NCBI RefSeq assembly: GCF_001484685.1
Contig: NZ_CP012200.1
Span: forward strand, 862,321 to 926,320
DNA from: Thermococcus sp. 2319x1
Lineage (GTDB): Archaea; Methanobacteriota_B; Thermococci; Thermococcales; Thermococcaceae
Direction: 5' to 3'
DNA: 64,000 nucleotides
In this document: positions 26,889 to 35,456 of the stretch, one piece after another
How positions within the stretch are numbered: the stretch's first letter is position 1
Layout: every line of letters begins with the position of its first letter
Notes under the pieces: model-generated
Databases searched by the model: none
What the model saw: the letters and a program-made list of their open reading frames with translations, nothing else
What the model was told of the DNA's origin: nothing
Position numbers and translations under genes: made by a program

Positions 26889-28202
26889 TTAGACTTTGTG
26901 GTGAGAAGAGACGTTTGCATTAAACTTCCAGACAATAAAAATGCTGAGAAGGATTAAAAGGGAAGCAAAAAGAAAGTCCACGAAAAATCCACGGGAGTTC
27001 ACTATGATGCCGCTTAAGGTACTTCCAATGATGGCACCGAGAGAACTTATCAAGTTATAAAAGCCCATCATCGCTCCCTGCTCTCTTTCTTTTGCAAGCT
27101 TGGAGATTATTGAAGTTGTTGATATGCCTATGTATGCCCAGGAATAACCGGCCAGTGCATAGGAGGCGAAGGCATAGAGTTTAAATACCATTCCAGTTTG
27201 AGATAAGCCGAGCAGAATAAGGGAAAAGCCAAAGCTCCGTATGCTCAATCCCCTAATGAGAGAGGCTTTTCCACCCATTCTCTCGGTGTGTATTCCGGCT
27301 TTCATATACATGTAGGCTGATATTGAGGAGTTTAGAACAGCAGCCAGATATATCTCGGGCGTGCTAATGTTGCGGGATTTTAACAGGACGGGGAATTGTG
27401 AAAAATACAACATTGCTCCTATCCAGAGGAGGATTGAGGCGAGATAAAACTCTTTAAACTCCAAAAATCTTGTGAAAGCCCGCTTGTTGTAGTCGGGCAG
27501 GTGAATCATAATATTTGGCAAATACCTAAACTTTTCGACAATGTAGTTTGCATAAACTCCAAGATTCTTTCTTTCAATCCTAAACGGAACCTCCTGAATC
27601 CATTTAACTCCCAAAACGATCGAAAAAATATTAACGAGGGCAAAAACCACAAGGAGCTGTCTAATATTTAAAAAATAAGCCAGAAAAAATCCTAAAATAA
27701 GCCCAACAACCCATGCCCAACCACCTATCTCGTTAAACTTCGCAATCCCATAGTTGAGTTGCTTTTTCTTTAGGACTCTTGCAATAAGTATAACCGGAAT
27801 TGGGATTGTGGCTGCGATGAAAAAAGAATACAGAAAGTTGAGGATCATTAGGTGAGTGATATCTCTTGAAAATGCCATTAGAAACGAGAATAAAGATGTT
27901 CCTATAAAACCCAGCATCAAAAATGGTTTTCTCTTAAGCGTCTTATCCGAAAGCCTCCCCCAGAATGTGCCTCCAATCATTGAGGCAATGCTTCCAATAG
28001 CGTTAATTACTCCCACTTCTTGAGGGGATCCGCTCGCTTCTAAAGTTAAGAGGGGTATCAGTGTAGAGGTGCCACCTGTTGAAATTTTGAACGGGACAAA
28101 TGCATAAAACCATTTAATCTTGGACTTCTTTGTGTAGGCAGAAAGGACTGAATTTTCAAGGGTTCTTAGAGATGCAATCTCCCTCTTCCGAGAAGCTTTC
28201 AT
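26889..28202 (-). CDS. Major facilitator superfamily transporter
   Basis: A 437-residue membrane protein with about 12 hydrophobic helices in two halves. The loop GGTFWGRLSDKTLKRKPFLMLG between helices 2 and 3 is the MFS motif A. Helix-rich segments at both ends and a basic cytoplasmic N-terminus fit the fold. The substrate cannot be read from the sequence. ATG 28202 follows AGGTG; GTG 28211 is the alternative. Confidence 0.8.
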   Translation of the reverse strand: MKASRKREIASLRTLENSVLSAYTKKSKIKWFYAFVPFKISTGGTSTLIPLLTLEASGSPQEVGVINAIGSIASMIGGTFWGRLSDKTLKRKPFLMLGFIGTSLFSFLMAFSRDITHLMILNFLYSFFIAATIPIPVILIARVLKKKQLNYGIAKFNEIGGWAWVVGLILGFFLAYFLNIRQLLVVFALVNIFSIVLGVKWIQEVPFRIERKNLGVYANYIVEKFRYLPNIMIHLPDYNKRAFTRFLEFKEFYLASILLWIGAMLYFSQFPVLLKSRNISTPEIYLAAVLNSSISAYMYMKAGIHTERMGGKASLIRGLSIRSFGFSLILLGLSQTGMVFKLYAFASYALAGYSWAYIGISTTSIISKLAKEREQGAMMGFYNLISSLGAIIGSTLSGIIVNSRGFFVDFLFASLLILLSIFIVWKFNANVSSHHKV

Positions 28203-28244
28203 TGGGGACACCTAAAAGTGGTGAAAGAAGAAAAGAGAGAAAAA

Positions 28245-28406
28245 TCACCAGTCTTCATCTTCTTCCCAGTCTTCCTCCTCCCACTCTTCTTCGTCCCAGT
28301 CTTCTTCAAAGTCTTCATCAAATTCCTCATCAAATTCTTCTTCCTCTTCCACCAGGGGCTCTTCTTCGTAGTCTTCTACCTTTTTCTTTTTCTTAGGGGG
28401 CTGCAT
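28245..28406 (-). CDS. Very acidic 53-residue protein
   Basis: A complete small gene with promoter and ribosome site (GGGAGG 8 bases ahead of ATG 28406). The product begins MQPPKKKKKVEDY, and the remaining 40 residues are nearly all Glu and Asp set with Phe and Trp at intervals (EFDEDFEED, DEEEWEEEDW). There is no hydrophobic core. It is likely an intrinsically disordered tail or nucleic-acid-mimic binding to a basic partner; that is inference. Strand, promoter and codon phase make a true gene likely. Confidence 0.7.
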   Translation of the reverse strand: MQPPKKKKKVEDYEEEPLVEEEEEFDEEFDEDFEEDWDEEEWEEEDWEEDEDW

Positions 28407-28434
28407 ATTTGATACCTCCCGCCCTCTCTAAGGG

Positions 28435-28444
28435 CGTTATATAC
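28435..28444 (-). promoter_or_regulatory. TATA box of the acidic-protein gene
   Basis: GTATATAACG on the minus strand, about 30 bases before ATG 28406, giving a leader of less than 10 bases plus the GGGAGG site. Confidence 0.55.
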
Positions 28445-28686
28445 GGAAATCATGAGTTTATAAACTTTTCGCCATGGTTTCTCGGTTCTCATCCGAGATC
28501 TAAAAATATTAGGGGTGGATAACAATGTTAACTGGATATAACAGCCATATCTGGGAGAAAGGTTTATATACCCATAACCAACCTTAGAATGTTTAATATC
28601 CAGAATACATGGATCGGATAATCGAAGATTATGATAAGGCCGATATAATCCTTTAAATCCAAAAATAGAGACATTTGGTGTAAGAA
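28445..28686. other. Intergenic region with promoter elements
   Basis: AT-rich, no gene. GTTTATATACCC near 28561-28572 and CTTTAAATCC at 28651-28660 are TATA-like on the plus strand; the second fits a short leader ahead of ATG 28687, with GGTG at 28677-28680. Confidence 0.4.
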
Positions 28687-29589
28687 ATGGAGACAGAATT
28701 GAGCTCCGACGAATCACCACTATTGAGGGCAACAAACCTAGAGAGGAAATTAGGAGTCTCAAAAATACACCTAAAGCTCGAGATAGTGAATCCAACAAAA
28801 ACGCATAAAGACAGGATTGCAAAAGCACACGTGAAGTATGCTAAAGAGCTTGGCTTTTCTGGGATCACTGTGGGAACGTGTGGCAATTATGGGACATCTA
28901 TAGCATATTTTGCAGAAAAAGAGGGATTAAAAGCCGTGATCTTTATCCCAAAGCACTATGAAAACTCAAGAGTGGAAGAAATGAAAAGGTACGGGGCAGA
29001 GGTTATACTTGTAGACGGGTCATATGAATCGGCAGTCTTTATGAGCAAAACCTTTGCAGCTACTATGAATTATTACGATGCAAACCCGGGGTCACAACCT
29101 ATGGTGGATTACGAAGCCTATTCCCTCATTTCAAAAGAAATTCTCAAAGAAGTTGAGCCATATGCAGTCTTTGTTCCGGTAGGAAACGGTTCCACCTTGG
29201 TTGGGGTTTACTATGGTTTCAAGAAGTATGGAAAGATGCCAAAAATCATTGGGGTTACAACAAGCTACGGAAATCAAATACTGAACGCGTTTTATACCGG
29301 CAGTACGGAGGAAGTTAGAGACTTCGTGGAGACTCATCTTAATGAACCCCTTGTCTCATCGATATCTTTTGATCTTCAAAAAGCATTAGAGGCTATAAAA
29401 TCATCGGGAGGTTATGTTTTTGGTTTTGCCGATGATACCGCCTTAAAATATGCCAGAATTCTGGAAACGAGTGAGGGAATAAAAGTACTTCCCGCCTCTG
29501 CTCTAACGATGGCCGGACTTGTTAAATTTGTCAAAAAATTCGGGATAACTGACGAGGACTTTGTTTTGCTTCTCACTGGAGGGGTTTGA
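28687..29589 (+). CDS. PLP fold-type-II enzyme (threonine synthase/dehydratase-like)
   Basis: A 300-residue protein with SPLLRATNLERKLG at the start, the PLP lysine in NPTKTHKDRIAK, the TCGNYGTSIAYFAEKEGL motif, VPVGNGSTLVG as phosphate loop and LLLTGGV at the end. It lacks the zinc ribbon of thrC and is shorter. The family covers lyases, synthases and racemases of amino acids, and the reaction cannot be told. It heads a compact four-gene cluster, three bases ahead of the next start. Confidence 0.75.
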   Translation: METELSSDESPLLRATNLERKLGVSKIHLKLEIVNPTKTHKDRIAKAHVKYAKELGFSGITVGTCGNYGTSIAYFAEKEGLKAVIFIPKHYENSRVEEMKRYGAEVILVDGSYESAVFMSKTFAATMNYYDANPGSQPMVDYEAYSLISKEILKEVEPYAVFVPVGNGSTLVGVYYGFKKYGKMPKIIGVTTSYGNQILNAFYTGSTEEVRDFVETHLNEPLVSSISFDLQKALEAIKSSGGYVFGFADDTALKYARILETSEGIKVLPASALTMAGLVKFVKKFGITDEDFVLLLTGGV

Positions 29590-29591
29590 AA

Positions 29592-30689
29592 ATGGAAGAA
29601 GCATTGATCCTTGCGGAGGGAAGATATAAAACAACCGACGGAAAGACCGCCCACGGGTTGGTTAGATATTCCAAGAGGTTTAAGATTGTGGGGGTAATAG
29701 ATTCCACTTTGGCCGGAAAAGATGCTGGAGAAATCTTGGATGGTATCCCAAGAGGGATCCCCATCTACGGAAGTTTCGAGGAAGCGGTTGCAGAGAACCC
29801 CGATGTCAAGTACCTCATAATTGGAGTGGCAACCCCTGGCGGATATTTGCCTCCCCTCTACAGAGAGATTATAAAAAAGGCAATAAAAAGAGGTATAAGC
29901 ATAGTTAACGGTCTCCACAACTTTCTTAGCGACGATCCCGAATTTTCTCGCTTAGCCAGAAGGTACAAGGTTCAGCTGATAGATGTAAGGAAGATATACA
30001 GAGACCTAAAAATTCCTTTCACAGGAAAAATTGAAGAAGTCAAAGCTATAAAAGTCGCTGTGCTGGGCACGGATGGGGCAATAGGTAAAAGAACCACTGC
30101 GATAATGCTTCATGAGGCATTTAAGCACTTTGGAAAGAAGAGCGTTTTTGTGGCAATGGGACAAACAGGATGGATGCAAGGGGCAAAATATTGCATAGTA
30201 ATGGATTCGATAGTAAACGACTTCGTTGCTGGAGCCATTGAAGACGTAATTTGGAGGGCTTGGAAGGAAGAAAACCCTGACGTCATAGTTACACACGGCG
30301 AAGGTTCTCTCCTCCATCCAGCTTACCCGGGAGGTTTTGAGTTAATAGCCTCCGGAAGACCTGACTACATTGTGCTCCAGCATGCTCCGGCAAGAAAATT
30401 CTTCGATGACTTCCCCCAGTATGAGATTCCACCCTTAGAAAAATACATACAGCTAATTGAACTTTTGTCTGGTAAAAAACCGATAGCTATCACAATAAAC
30501 TCTGAAAGACTCACAAAGGAAGAGGCTCTCCAAAAAGCAAGAGAAATAGAGGCAATGTATGGCATTCTAACAAGAGTTCCTCTATATGAGGGTGTCGAAG
30601 ACATAGTTAAGGTAATTCTCGAAGATGCAGGACACTTAAAAGCGGTGGTCCAGCAAGAGGTGAGTGCAAATGCTTCTCAGGTGCTTTGA
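29592..30689 (+). CDS. DUF1611 (DgcN-like) protein
   Basis: A 365-residue protein. The first part is Rossmann-like (HGLVRYSKRFKIVGVIDSTLAGKDAGE). The second has a P-loop-like VLGTDGAIGKRTTAIML and THGEGSLLHPAYPG, hallmarks of DUF1611. A bacterial member, DgcN, acetylates the amino group of D-glutamate. ATG 29592 follows GGAGGGG at good spacing. By context it may acylate or otherwise activate an amino acid made by its neighbours; that is inference. Confidence 0.72.
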   Translation: MEEALILAEGRYKTTDGKTAHGLVRYSKRFKIVGVIDSTLAGKDAGEILDGIPRGIPIYGSFEEAVAENPDVKYLIIGVATPGGYLPPLYREIIKKAIKRGISIVNGLHNFLSDDPEFSRLARRYKVQLIDVRKIYRDLKIPFTGKIEEVKAIKVAVLGTDGAIGKRTTAIMLHEAFKHFGKKSVFVAMGQTGWMQGAKYCIVMDSIVNDFVAGAIEDVIWRAWKEENPDVIVTHGEGSLLHPAYPGGFELIASGRPDYIVLQHAPARKFFDDFPQYEIPPLEKYIQLIELLSGKKPIAITINSERLTKEEALQKAREIEAMYGILTRVPLYEGVEDIVKVILEDAGHLKAVVQQEVSANASQVL

Positions 30690-32103
30690 TTACATAACCA
30701 TTGGAAAACCAAAGGTATCTTCCCGGAGAATTTCTGCCGTTTATACCCTTTCCATCGATGGAAACGAGGAAAAATTCAAGCTGATCCACACCTACAAAGA
30801 AAACATTCCAAAAAATGAGGTCTTCGCAAAGCTTATGGTCATAACTCCAGCGATAAACTACGCCCTCTTCACCCCAGAAATTTCCTTTAACTTCTCCCTC
30901 GATCCAAGAGACCTGCAGTTCTTTAAAGAGATGATGGAGCTTACTGCTAACGATATCCTCGTGAACAGGATATACAAGAGGACGGGATTTGTTAGAGAGG
31001 AATTCATCCCCAAAGAGATAAAACCCCAGCCACTGGCAAGGGTTGTTCCCGAAAGAATTGAAGAGGAAGAAATTGAACTCACTCCGGACTACAACAGATG
31101 TGGGGTAATGCTCAGCGGCGGAAAGGAAAGCCTTCTCACTTATGGACTCATGAAGGAGATTGGCTGTGAAGTATATCCCTTCTTTTTTAATGAATCAGGT
31201 GGCCACTGGAAGGTCGCTTTAACTGCGTATAATTGGTTTAAAGAACACGAACCAAATACCAAAAAAGTGTGGAGCAACGTGGACAGGCTTTACACGTTTA
31301 TAGAGAAGCATATGAAGATACTCCAAAACGTAGGGAAACCAAGAACAGAGGTGTATCCCATAAGGCTGTTCTTCTTTGAGCATTACGTTTTCTCCTTCCT
31401 GCCACTAATTGAAAAATACGGCATAGGGAACGTTTTACTCGGCAACGAATACGACGATCCAAGGGGTCTCACCTACGAGTTCCATGGGATACCTCACTTT
31501 TATGCCGTCCTCGACCAGAGTCAATTCTTTGACAAATACATGAGCTCATGGTTCGCCGAAAGAGGCTTAAATATAAGACAGTGGTCCGCTGTAAGGCCGA
31601 TAACGGGACTCATCGTTGAGAGAATCCTCTACAACCGTTATCCGGAGCTCTTTAAACTCCAGAGAAGCTGCCATTCAGTCCACAGAGAGGGTGAAGACTA
31701 CGTACCATGTGGAGAATGCTTCAAGTGCAACGGGATCTTAACTTTTCTCCTCGCAAACGGCATAGATCCTCAGATCATCAAGTACAAACCCGAGCACATA
31801 GAAACGCTCCCCAAGAGGATTGCCGAAGGAAAGATAAGACTTGACGAAGATGAGCTCCAGCACTCCCTCTATCTGATAAAGCAGAGAGACCCCAGCTTCC
31901 AACTGGAAGGAAAAAGAAGGGACCACGTGGAGATGCTCCACTTCGATGATAAAAACTCTCACTTCGACAACATTCCCCCGGAGTTCAGAGAGAGGATATA
32001 CTCAATATTCGAGCAGTATACGAAAGGCTATGCCTACCTAAAGGGAAATGAATGGGTTGAAATAACAAGGGAGGAAGCACTCCATGGAGTACAAAATAGT
32101 TGA
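30670..32103 (+). CDS. MurL-like PP-loop ATP-utilising enzyme
   Basis: A 477-residue protein. The N-terminal 150 residues are a separate unrecognised domain. Then comes a PP-loop (CGVMLSGGKESLLTYGLM, near 145), the ATP-pyrophosphatase signature, and further on a cysteine cluster CGECFKCNG that may bind zinc. The arrangement recalls MurL, which epimerises a terminal L-glutamate using ATP in an unusual peptidoglycan route; asparagine-synthase-like or tRNA-modifying PP-loop proteins are alternatives. ATG 30670 follows GAGGTGAG and overlaps DUF1611. Thermococcales have no peptidoglycan, so its substrate must differ. Confidence 0.6.
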   Translation: MLLRCFDYITIGKPKVSSRRISAVYTLSIDGNEEKFKLIHTYKENIPKNEVFAKLMVITPAINYALFTPEISFNFSLDPRDLQFFKEMMELTANDILVNRIYKRTGFVREEFIPKEIKPQPLARVVPERIEEEEIELTPDYNRCGVMLSGGKESLLTYGLMKEIGCEVYPFFFNESGGHWKVALTAYNWFKEHEPNTKKVWSNVDRLYTFIEKHMKILQNVGKPRTEVYPIRLFFFEHYVFSFLPLIEKYGIGNVLLGNEYDDPRGLTYEFHGIPHFYAVLDQSQFFDKYMSSWFAERGLNIRQWSAVRPITGLIVERILYNRYPELFKLQRSCHSVHREGEDYVPCGECFKCNGILTFLLANGIDPQIIKYKPEHIETLPKRIAEGKIRLDEDELQHSLYLIKQRDPSFQLEGKRRDHVEMLHFDDKNSHFDNIPPEFRERIYSIFEQYTKGYAYLKGNEWVEITREEALHGVQNS

Positions 32104-32554
32104 TGGGGAAAGCTACTTAGAAGAGATCAAAAAGCTTGACAGGGAAATAAGTTATTCATTCGTTCACTTTTCTATTCCCTATGAGGAATTTGCGAAGAGG
32201 CACGAAGAGCTCTTTAAAGACCTTCTCTCTCACGGAGAGCACAAATTCTTCGCCGCCATAGATGAAAATGGAAAGCTCCTGGGCCACGTCTGGGTTTGTT
32301 TAACCCTTGACACGGTGGATTACGTCAAAATAGCTTATATCTATGACATTGAAGTTGTTAAAAAGGCAAGAGGTCTTGGAATTGGTTCGGCTCTTTTAAG
32401 AAAAGCTGAAGCATGGGCAAGAGAGAAGGGAGCAAAGAAAGTTGTACTTAGGGTAGAAGTTGATAACCCTGCGGTAAAATGGTACGAAGAACGAGGATAC
32501 CAAGCAAGAGCACTTATAATGGAAAAATTGTTAGACGACGATTTCATCATATAG
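32084..32554 (+). CDS. GNAT-family N-acetyltransferase
   Basis: A 156-residue GNAT enzyme. FFAAIDENGKLLGHVWV, AYIYDIEVVKKARGLGIGSALL (the acetyl-CoA loop) and VEVDNPAVKWYEERGYQ are the family motifs. The acceptor is unknown. It overlaps the MurL-like gene by 20 bases, so it is the last member of the four-gene cluster. Confidence 0.82.
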   Translation: MEYKIVDGESYLEEIKKLDREISYSFVHFSIPYEEFAKRHEELFKDLLSHGEHKFFAAIDENGKLLGHVWVCLTLDTVDYVKIAYIYDIEVVKKARGLGIGSALLRKAEAWAREKGAKKVVLRVEVDNPAVKWYEERGYQARALIMEKLLDDDFII

Positions 32555-32580
32555 CTCTCGCTCCACTGAAGTCCCACTCC

Positions 32581-32660
32581 CTAAAACCCGTGAGGCAGTG
32601 GAAACTGAGAGTTTCCATCTTCAACGTGCATCGGGATTAGGGCACCTTCATCAAAAATTA
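32581..32660 (-). other. Possible TnpB C-terminal scar (IS200/IS605)
   Basis: On the minus strand a short frame reads GALIPMHVEDGNSQFPLPHGF then stop. This looks like the tail of an IS605-type TnpB protein, with nothing of the rest of the element nearby. The call rests on memory of the tail only. Confidence 0.22.
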
Positions 32661-32674
32661 TAACAATAAAAGTG

Positions 32675-33350
32675 CTAGAGTTTTAGTTTAAAGCCCTCCA
32701 TCTCAGTGTTAATTGCCTTCAAAACCATAACATGCACGTATGGCTTGGTTTCTTCCTCATCTTTTGCCCTCACAGCTCTTATTACAGTGGTTGCCAATTC
32801 TTCCAAGAGAGACATCACGTATCTGGAACCATCATCCAAGACATCCATGTTCACAAAGTAAAATATGGTCTTTTTCTGGGAGTTCTCGTATTCCACAAGA
32901 AGGTCAATGAGCATAAGGGCTTCAAACTTTGATTCAGCAAGCAAAAACAGTTTAGATAAACCTAAAACAACAACGATAGTTTGTTTGTTTTCATTTTGGG
33001 AGAAATAGGGGGTGCAGGTTAGTTCAAAATCCTTAATGAGCTTTGGAATATCACTCGCTGGTAGCCTAGCAAGCACTTTGCCTACGTTTAAGCGACCACC
33101 AACTTTAATGACTTCCACGTTGTCGAGAAACTCAACTTCCAGCTTTGCAAGGCCTATTTGAGTTTTGTACAAGGATAGGGTATCAAGAATGTCGATGATC
33201 ATAACATCATAGCCTTTTTTTTCTGGCCCAGGTGATCAAGTAATAAAACCCCTTGTAGGGAAGTCTCAGTGAATCGTACTCTATTAGGACGCTCTCTCCC
33301 GGAACAATCGATTCCCATATTTTAGCACCCTCGGTCATTGCGATCTCCAT
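32675..33350 (-). pseudogene. DUF257 protein with frameshift in an A8 run
   Basis: From ATG 33350 the minus strand reads MEIAMTEGAKIWESIVPGES ... YYLITWARKK and then meets a run of eight A (33215-33222). In the next frame the protein continues GYDVMIIDILDTLSLYKTQIGL to the stop at 32675. Removing one A restores a protein of about 224 residues, much like the intact paralogue at 51123-51806 (compare EVIKVGGRLNVGKVLARL with SVIKIGGNKDVGKVLGKV). DUF257 proteins look like degenerate RecA/KaiC-like folds without a Walker A. It may be a true mutation, a sequencing slip, or a site of transcript slippage. Confidence 0.7.
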
Positions 33351-33433
33351 CTTATCCCCCTCATTATATAACTGCGGGATTCACTACTTATTAGTTTTTG
33401 TGTCAAAAGTCAAAAACACTTGTATCGTGAGAA

Positions 33434-33616
33434 CTACCTCTTCAGCCGTTTACTTATTTTAAGCATCTCCTCTGAAAGCTCATCCGGAATATCAAATGGA
33501 TTTTGGTACTTGTTGAGTTCTTTAAACAGGCTATCAAATTGTTTTAGGGTCTCTAAATTTTCCTCAACGTCCTTCCTCTTTGAAACATTGTTTAGAAACT
33601 CAAATAAACCTTTCAT
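33434..33616 (-). CDS. 60-residue helical protein, unknown
   Basis: A charged, helix-prone small protein (FEFLNNVSKRKDVEENLETLKQFDSLFKEL ... DELSEEMLKISKRLKR). A minus-strand TATA-like sequence lies only about 10 bases before ATG 33616, which would make the message start inside the frame, so the start is uncertain. It stands alone in a zone of broken genes. It may be an orphan antitoxin-like peptide; I cannot say. Confidence 0.35.
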   Translation of the reverse strand: MKGLFEFLNNVSKRKDVEENLETLKQFDSLFKELNKYQNPFDIPDELSEEMLKISKRLKR

Positions 33617-33660
33617 CGCAATATAAAGTTTCTAAAACTTCTCTTCTTTAGAAGCTAAGA

Positions 33661-33819
33661 CTATAAATTAGCAACAAAAACATCATCACGATAGTTTCGG
33701 GCATATGGTTGGATAACTTCATCAGAAGCATTGTTCTGGAGAGGATACTCAAAAATTTCTCCCATTGATTCAAGCTCCCACCTATTCAACTCGAACTTCG
33801 CGCACACCTTAACAAGCAT
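33661..33819 (-). CDS. Possible 52-residue protein or gene remnant
   Basis: ATG 33819 follows GAGAAGGAAG and opens MLVKVCAKFELNRWELES, ending at 33661. No family is recognised. Given the ruined genes on both sides it may be what is left of a longer gene. Confidence 0.25.
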   Translation of the reverse strand: MLVKVCAKFELNRWELESMGEIFEYPLQNNASDEVIQPYARNYRDDVFVANL

Positions 33820-33887
33820 TTTTCTTCCTTCTCTTTACACTGCCACCAGGAATATGTTGAAAGGGCGTAATGCTATGAGAGGGTAAA

Positions 33888-34388
33888 ATTATTTAGATAA
33901 TCTCAAAAAGCGAGGCTTTGATAATGAACTAATGGAAGTTTATGACCTTCAGATCACACAATGCAACCACCACAACTATGAGTGTTTCTCTGGAAAGTAT
34001 CTCATCGAAGATGACGTTCCCTGTTCTACGAAAAGGCCATGAAAGCTGATGTCTTGATCTTTGCCGTGCCCACTTATGGAGGGCATGCTTCAGCTCTTTA
34101 CATAGCTTTCTGCGAGAGAGGACAGGCGGTTTTTAAGATTATGAAGAATGGAACGACTTTGCAAAGAAGCTAAACTTCATCGTCGTGGGAAACTTGCCTT
34201 CGGGTGGAGACATGGCGCTTCATGAGGTTCTCCATGGGATTGCCACATCGAACTACTGCCCCAAAGCAATCCTGATATCTTCAAGTGAATACCTGAGAAG
34301 CTCAATTAAGGGAGGTTTAATCAAGAAAGATGAAATCAAAGCTCGGATAAATAGATTTGCAGGAAGGATAATCCAAAAGATGGGGTGA
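33888..34388 (+). pseudogene. Broken flavodoxin-fold NAD(P)H:FMN reductase-like gene
   Basis: Three frames must be joined to read the protein: LDNLKKRGFDNELMEVYDLQ with CNHHNYEC, then FYEKAMKADVLIFAVPTYGGHASALYIAF, then DYEEWNDFAKKLNFIVVGNLPSGGDMALHEV to IIQKMG and stop. The middle block is the usual flavodoxin-like ADV(I/L)(I/F)..PTY.G motif. The N-terminal FMN-binding loop is missing. It is not functional. Confidence 0.7.
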
Positions 34389-34394
34389 AAAGAA

Positions 34395-35019
34395 GTGTTT
34401 AAAGACCTCGGCTATACTGATTCACCCTTTTACGAAAAGACCCAAGATGAACAGGATATAGAAAGCGGGAGAGGTAAAGAAAGATTTTCAGAGTTAAGAG
34501 AGATTCTTTCAAGACACTTACCCATTAAGAGCGGCAGGGCTTTGGACATTGGCTGCAACACTGGGCTAAGCAGTTTTGTTTTAGAAGAGTTGGGTTTCAA
34601 CGTTGTGGGCATAGACATTCAAGAAAAGGCCGTAGAGCGGGCTAAAGAGTTAGCCAAAAAGCGAGGTTCAAAGGCAAAATTTTATGTTATGAACGCTAAA
34701 AATCTGGTTTCAAAGAAAACACCTTTGACCTCGTTGCTCTGCTCGGTTATCCACTGACACATTTTAGCATCTGGGATTTTGATAAGATTTTGCAGGAAGT
34801 TAGACGAGTTCTGAAGCCTCAAGGCTGGATTGCGATTCAAGAAAACGACTTCCTCTGGACGCTTATAAGGGGTTCAACCAGTCGGGACTTGAGGCTGAGG
34901 GCTTGATTAGAATAAACATAGATGTAAACGTTTACGAGGGATATCTTGAGAGACTGCTCATTGATTTTGAAAAAGGTGTATCCTCAAGGGATAAGTTCCA
35001 CATAAGGATAAGGACTTGA
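34395..35019 (+). pseudogene. Broken class I SAM methyltransferase
   Basis: GTG 34395 opens a frame with the SAM-binding ALDIGCNTGLSSFVLEELGF and VVGIDIQEKAVERAKELA. Near 34715 the frame shifts; ENTFDLVALLGYPLTHFSIWDF and LQEVRRVLKPQGWIAIQEND follow, and a second shift near 34875 leads to GFNQSGLEAEGLIRINIDVNVY and the stop at 35017. Two frameshifts in an otherwise recognisable Methyltransferase_11-like protein. Confidence 0.75.
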
Positions 35020-35043
35020 TTCTTGCTCGAATGAGGTGATACT

Positions 35044-35404
35044 ATGTTCAAAAACCTTAGAGAGACTTTTGAGCCAACTTATAAGAAAAAGCTCTGGATG
35101 TACGACCCAAGAACTGAAGTTGGTAAGAAAAGAATGAAAAAGCAGAAAGGACTGCTTGAGAGAAGATACATGCAAAGTTGATGCCCTTAATGAGAGAATG
35201 AAGCTCTTAGAAGTGCTGAAAAGTGCTGATGTAATAGTCATCGGAACGTCAACTTGCAACATGGACGTTCCTTCTAAGCTGAAGGCTTTGTTGGAGCGTG
35301 ATTTTCTTGAGAACTATTTAAAAACATTTACTTCAGTTCAAAGCTGGTTGAAAAGTTTCTTTGCGGTTTATAATTTTCTGGAGGTGATGCCTAACTTATC
35401 TTGA
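35044..35404 (+). pseudogene. Remnant of a second flavin-reductase-like gene
   Basis: A frame from ATG 35044 (MFKNLRETFEPTYKKKLW) stops at about 35180, and in another frame REDTCKVDALNERMKLLEVLKSADVIVIGTSTCNMDVPSKLKALLERD follows. This second block is typical of NADPH-dependent FMN reductases (Cys-x-x-x-Cys, ADVIVIGT, VP.KLK..ER). Either one gene is frameshifted or two remnants are fused. Confidence 0.55.
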
Positions 35405-35456
35405 CAGTCTCAGTCAAGTATTATTAACTAAATCCAAAAACTAAAAATATGAAAAT

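Noticed and set aside
28130-28412. Phe/Leu-rich plus-strand frames near the acidic gene
   Set aside because: They are the reverse of Glu/Asp codons of the real acidic protein.
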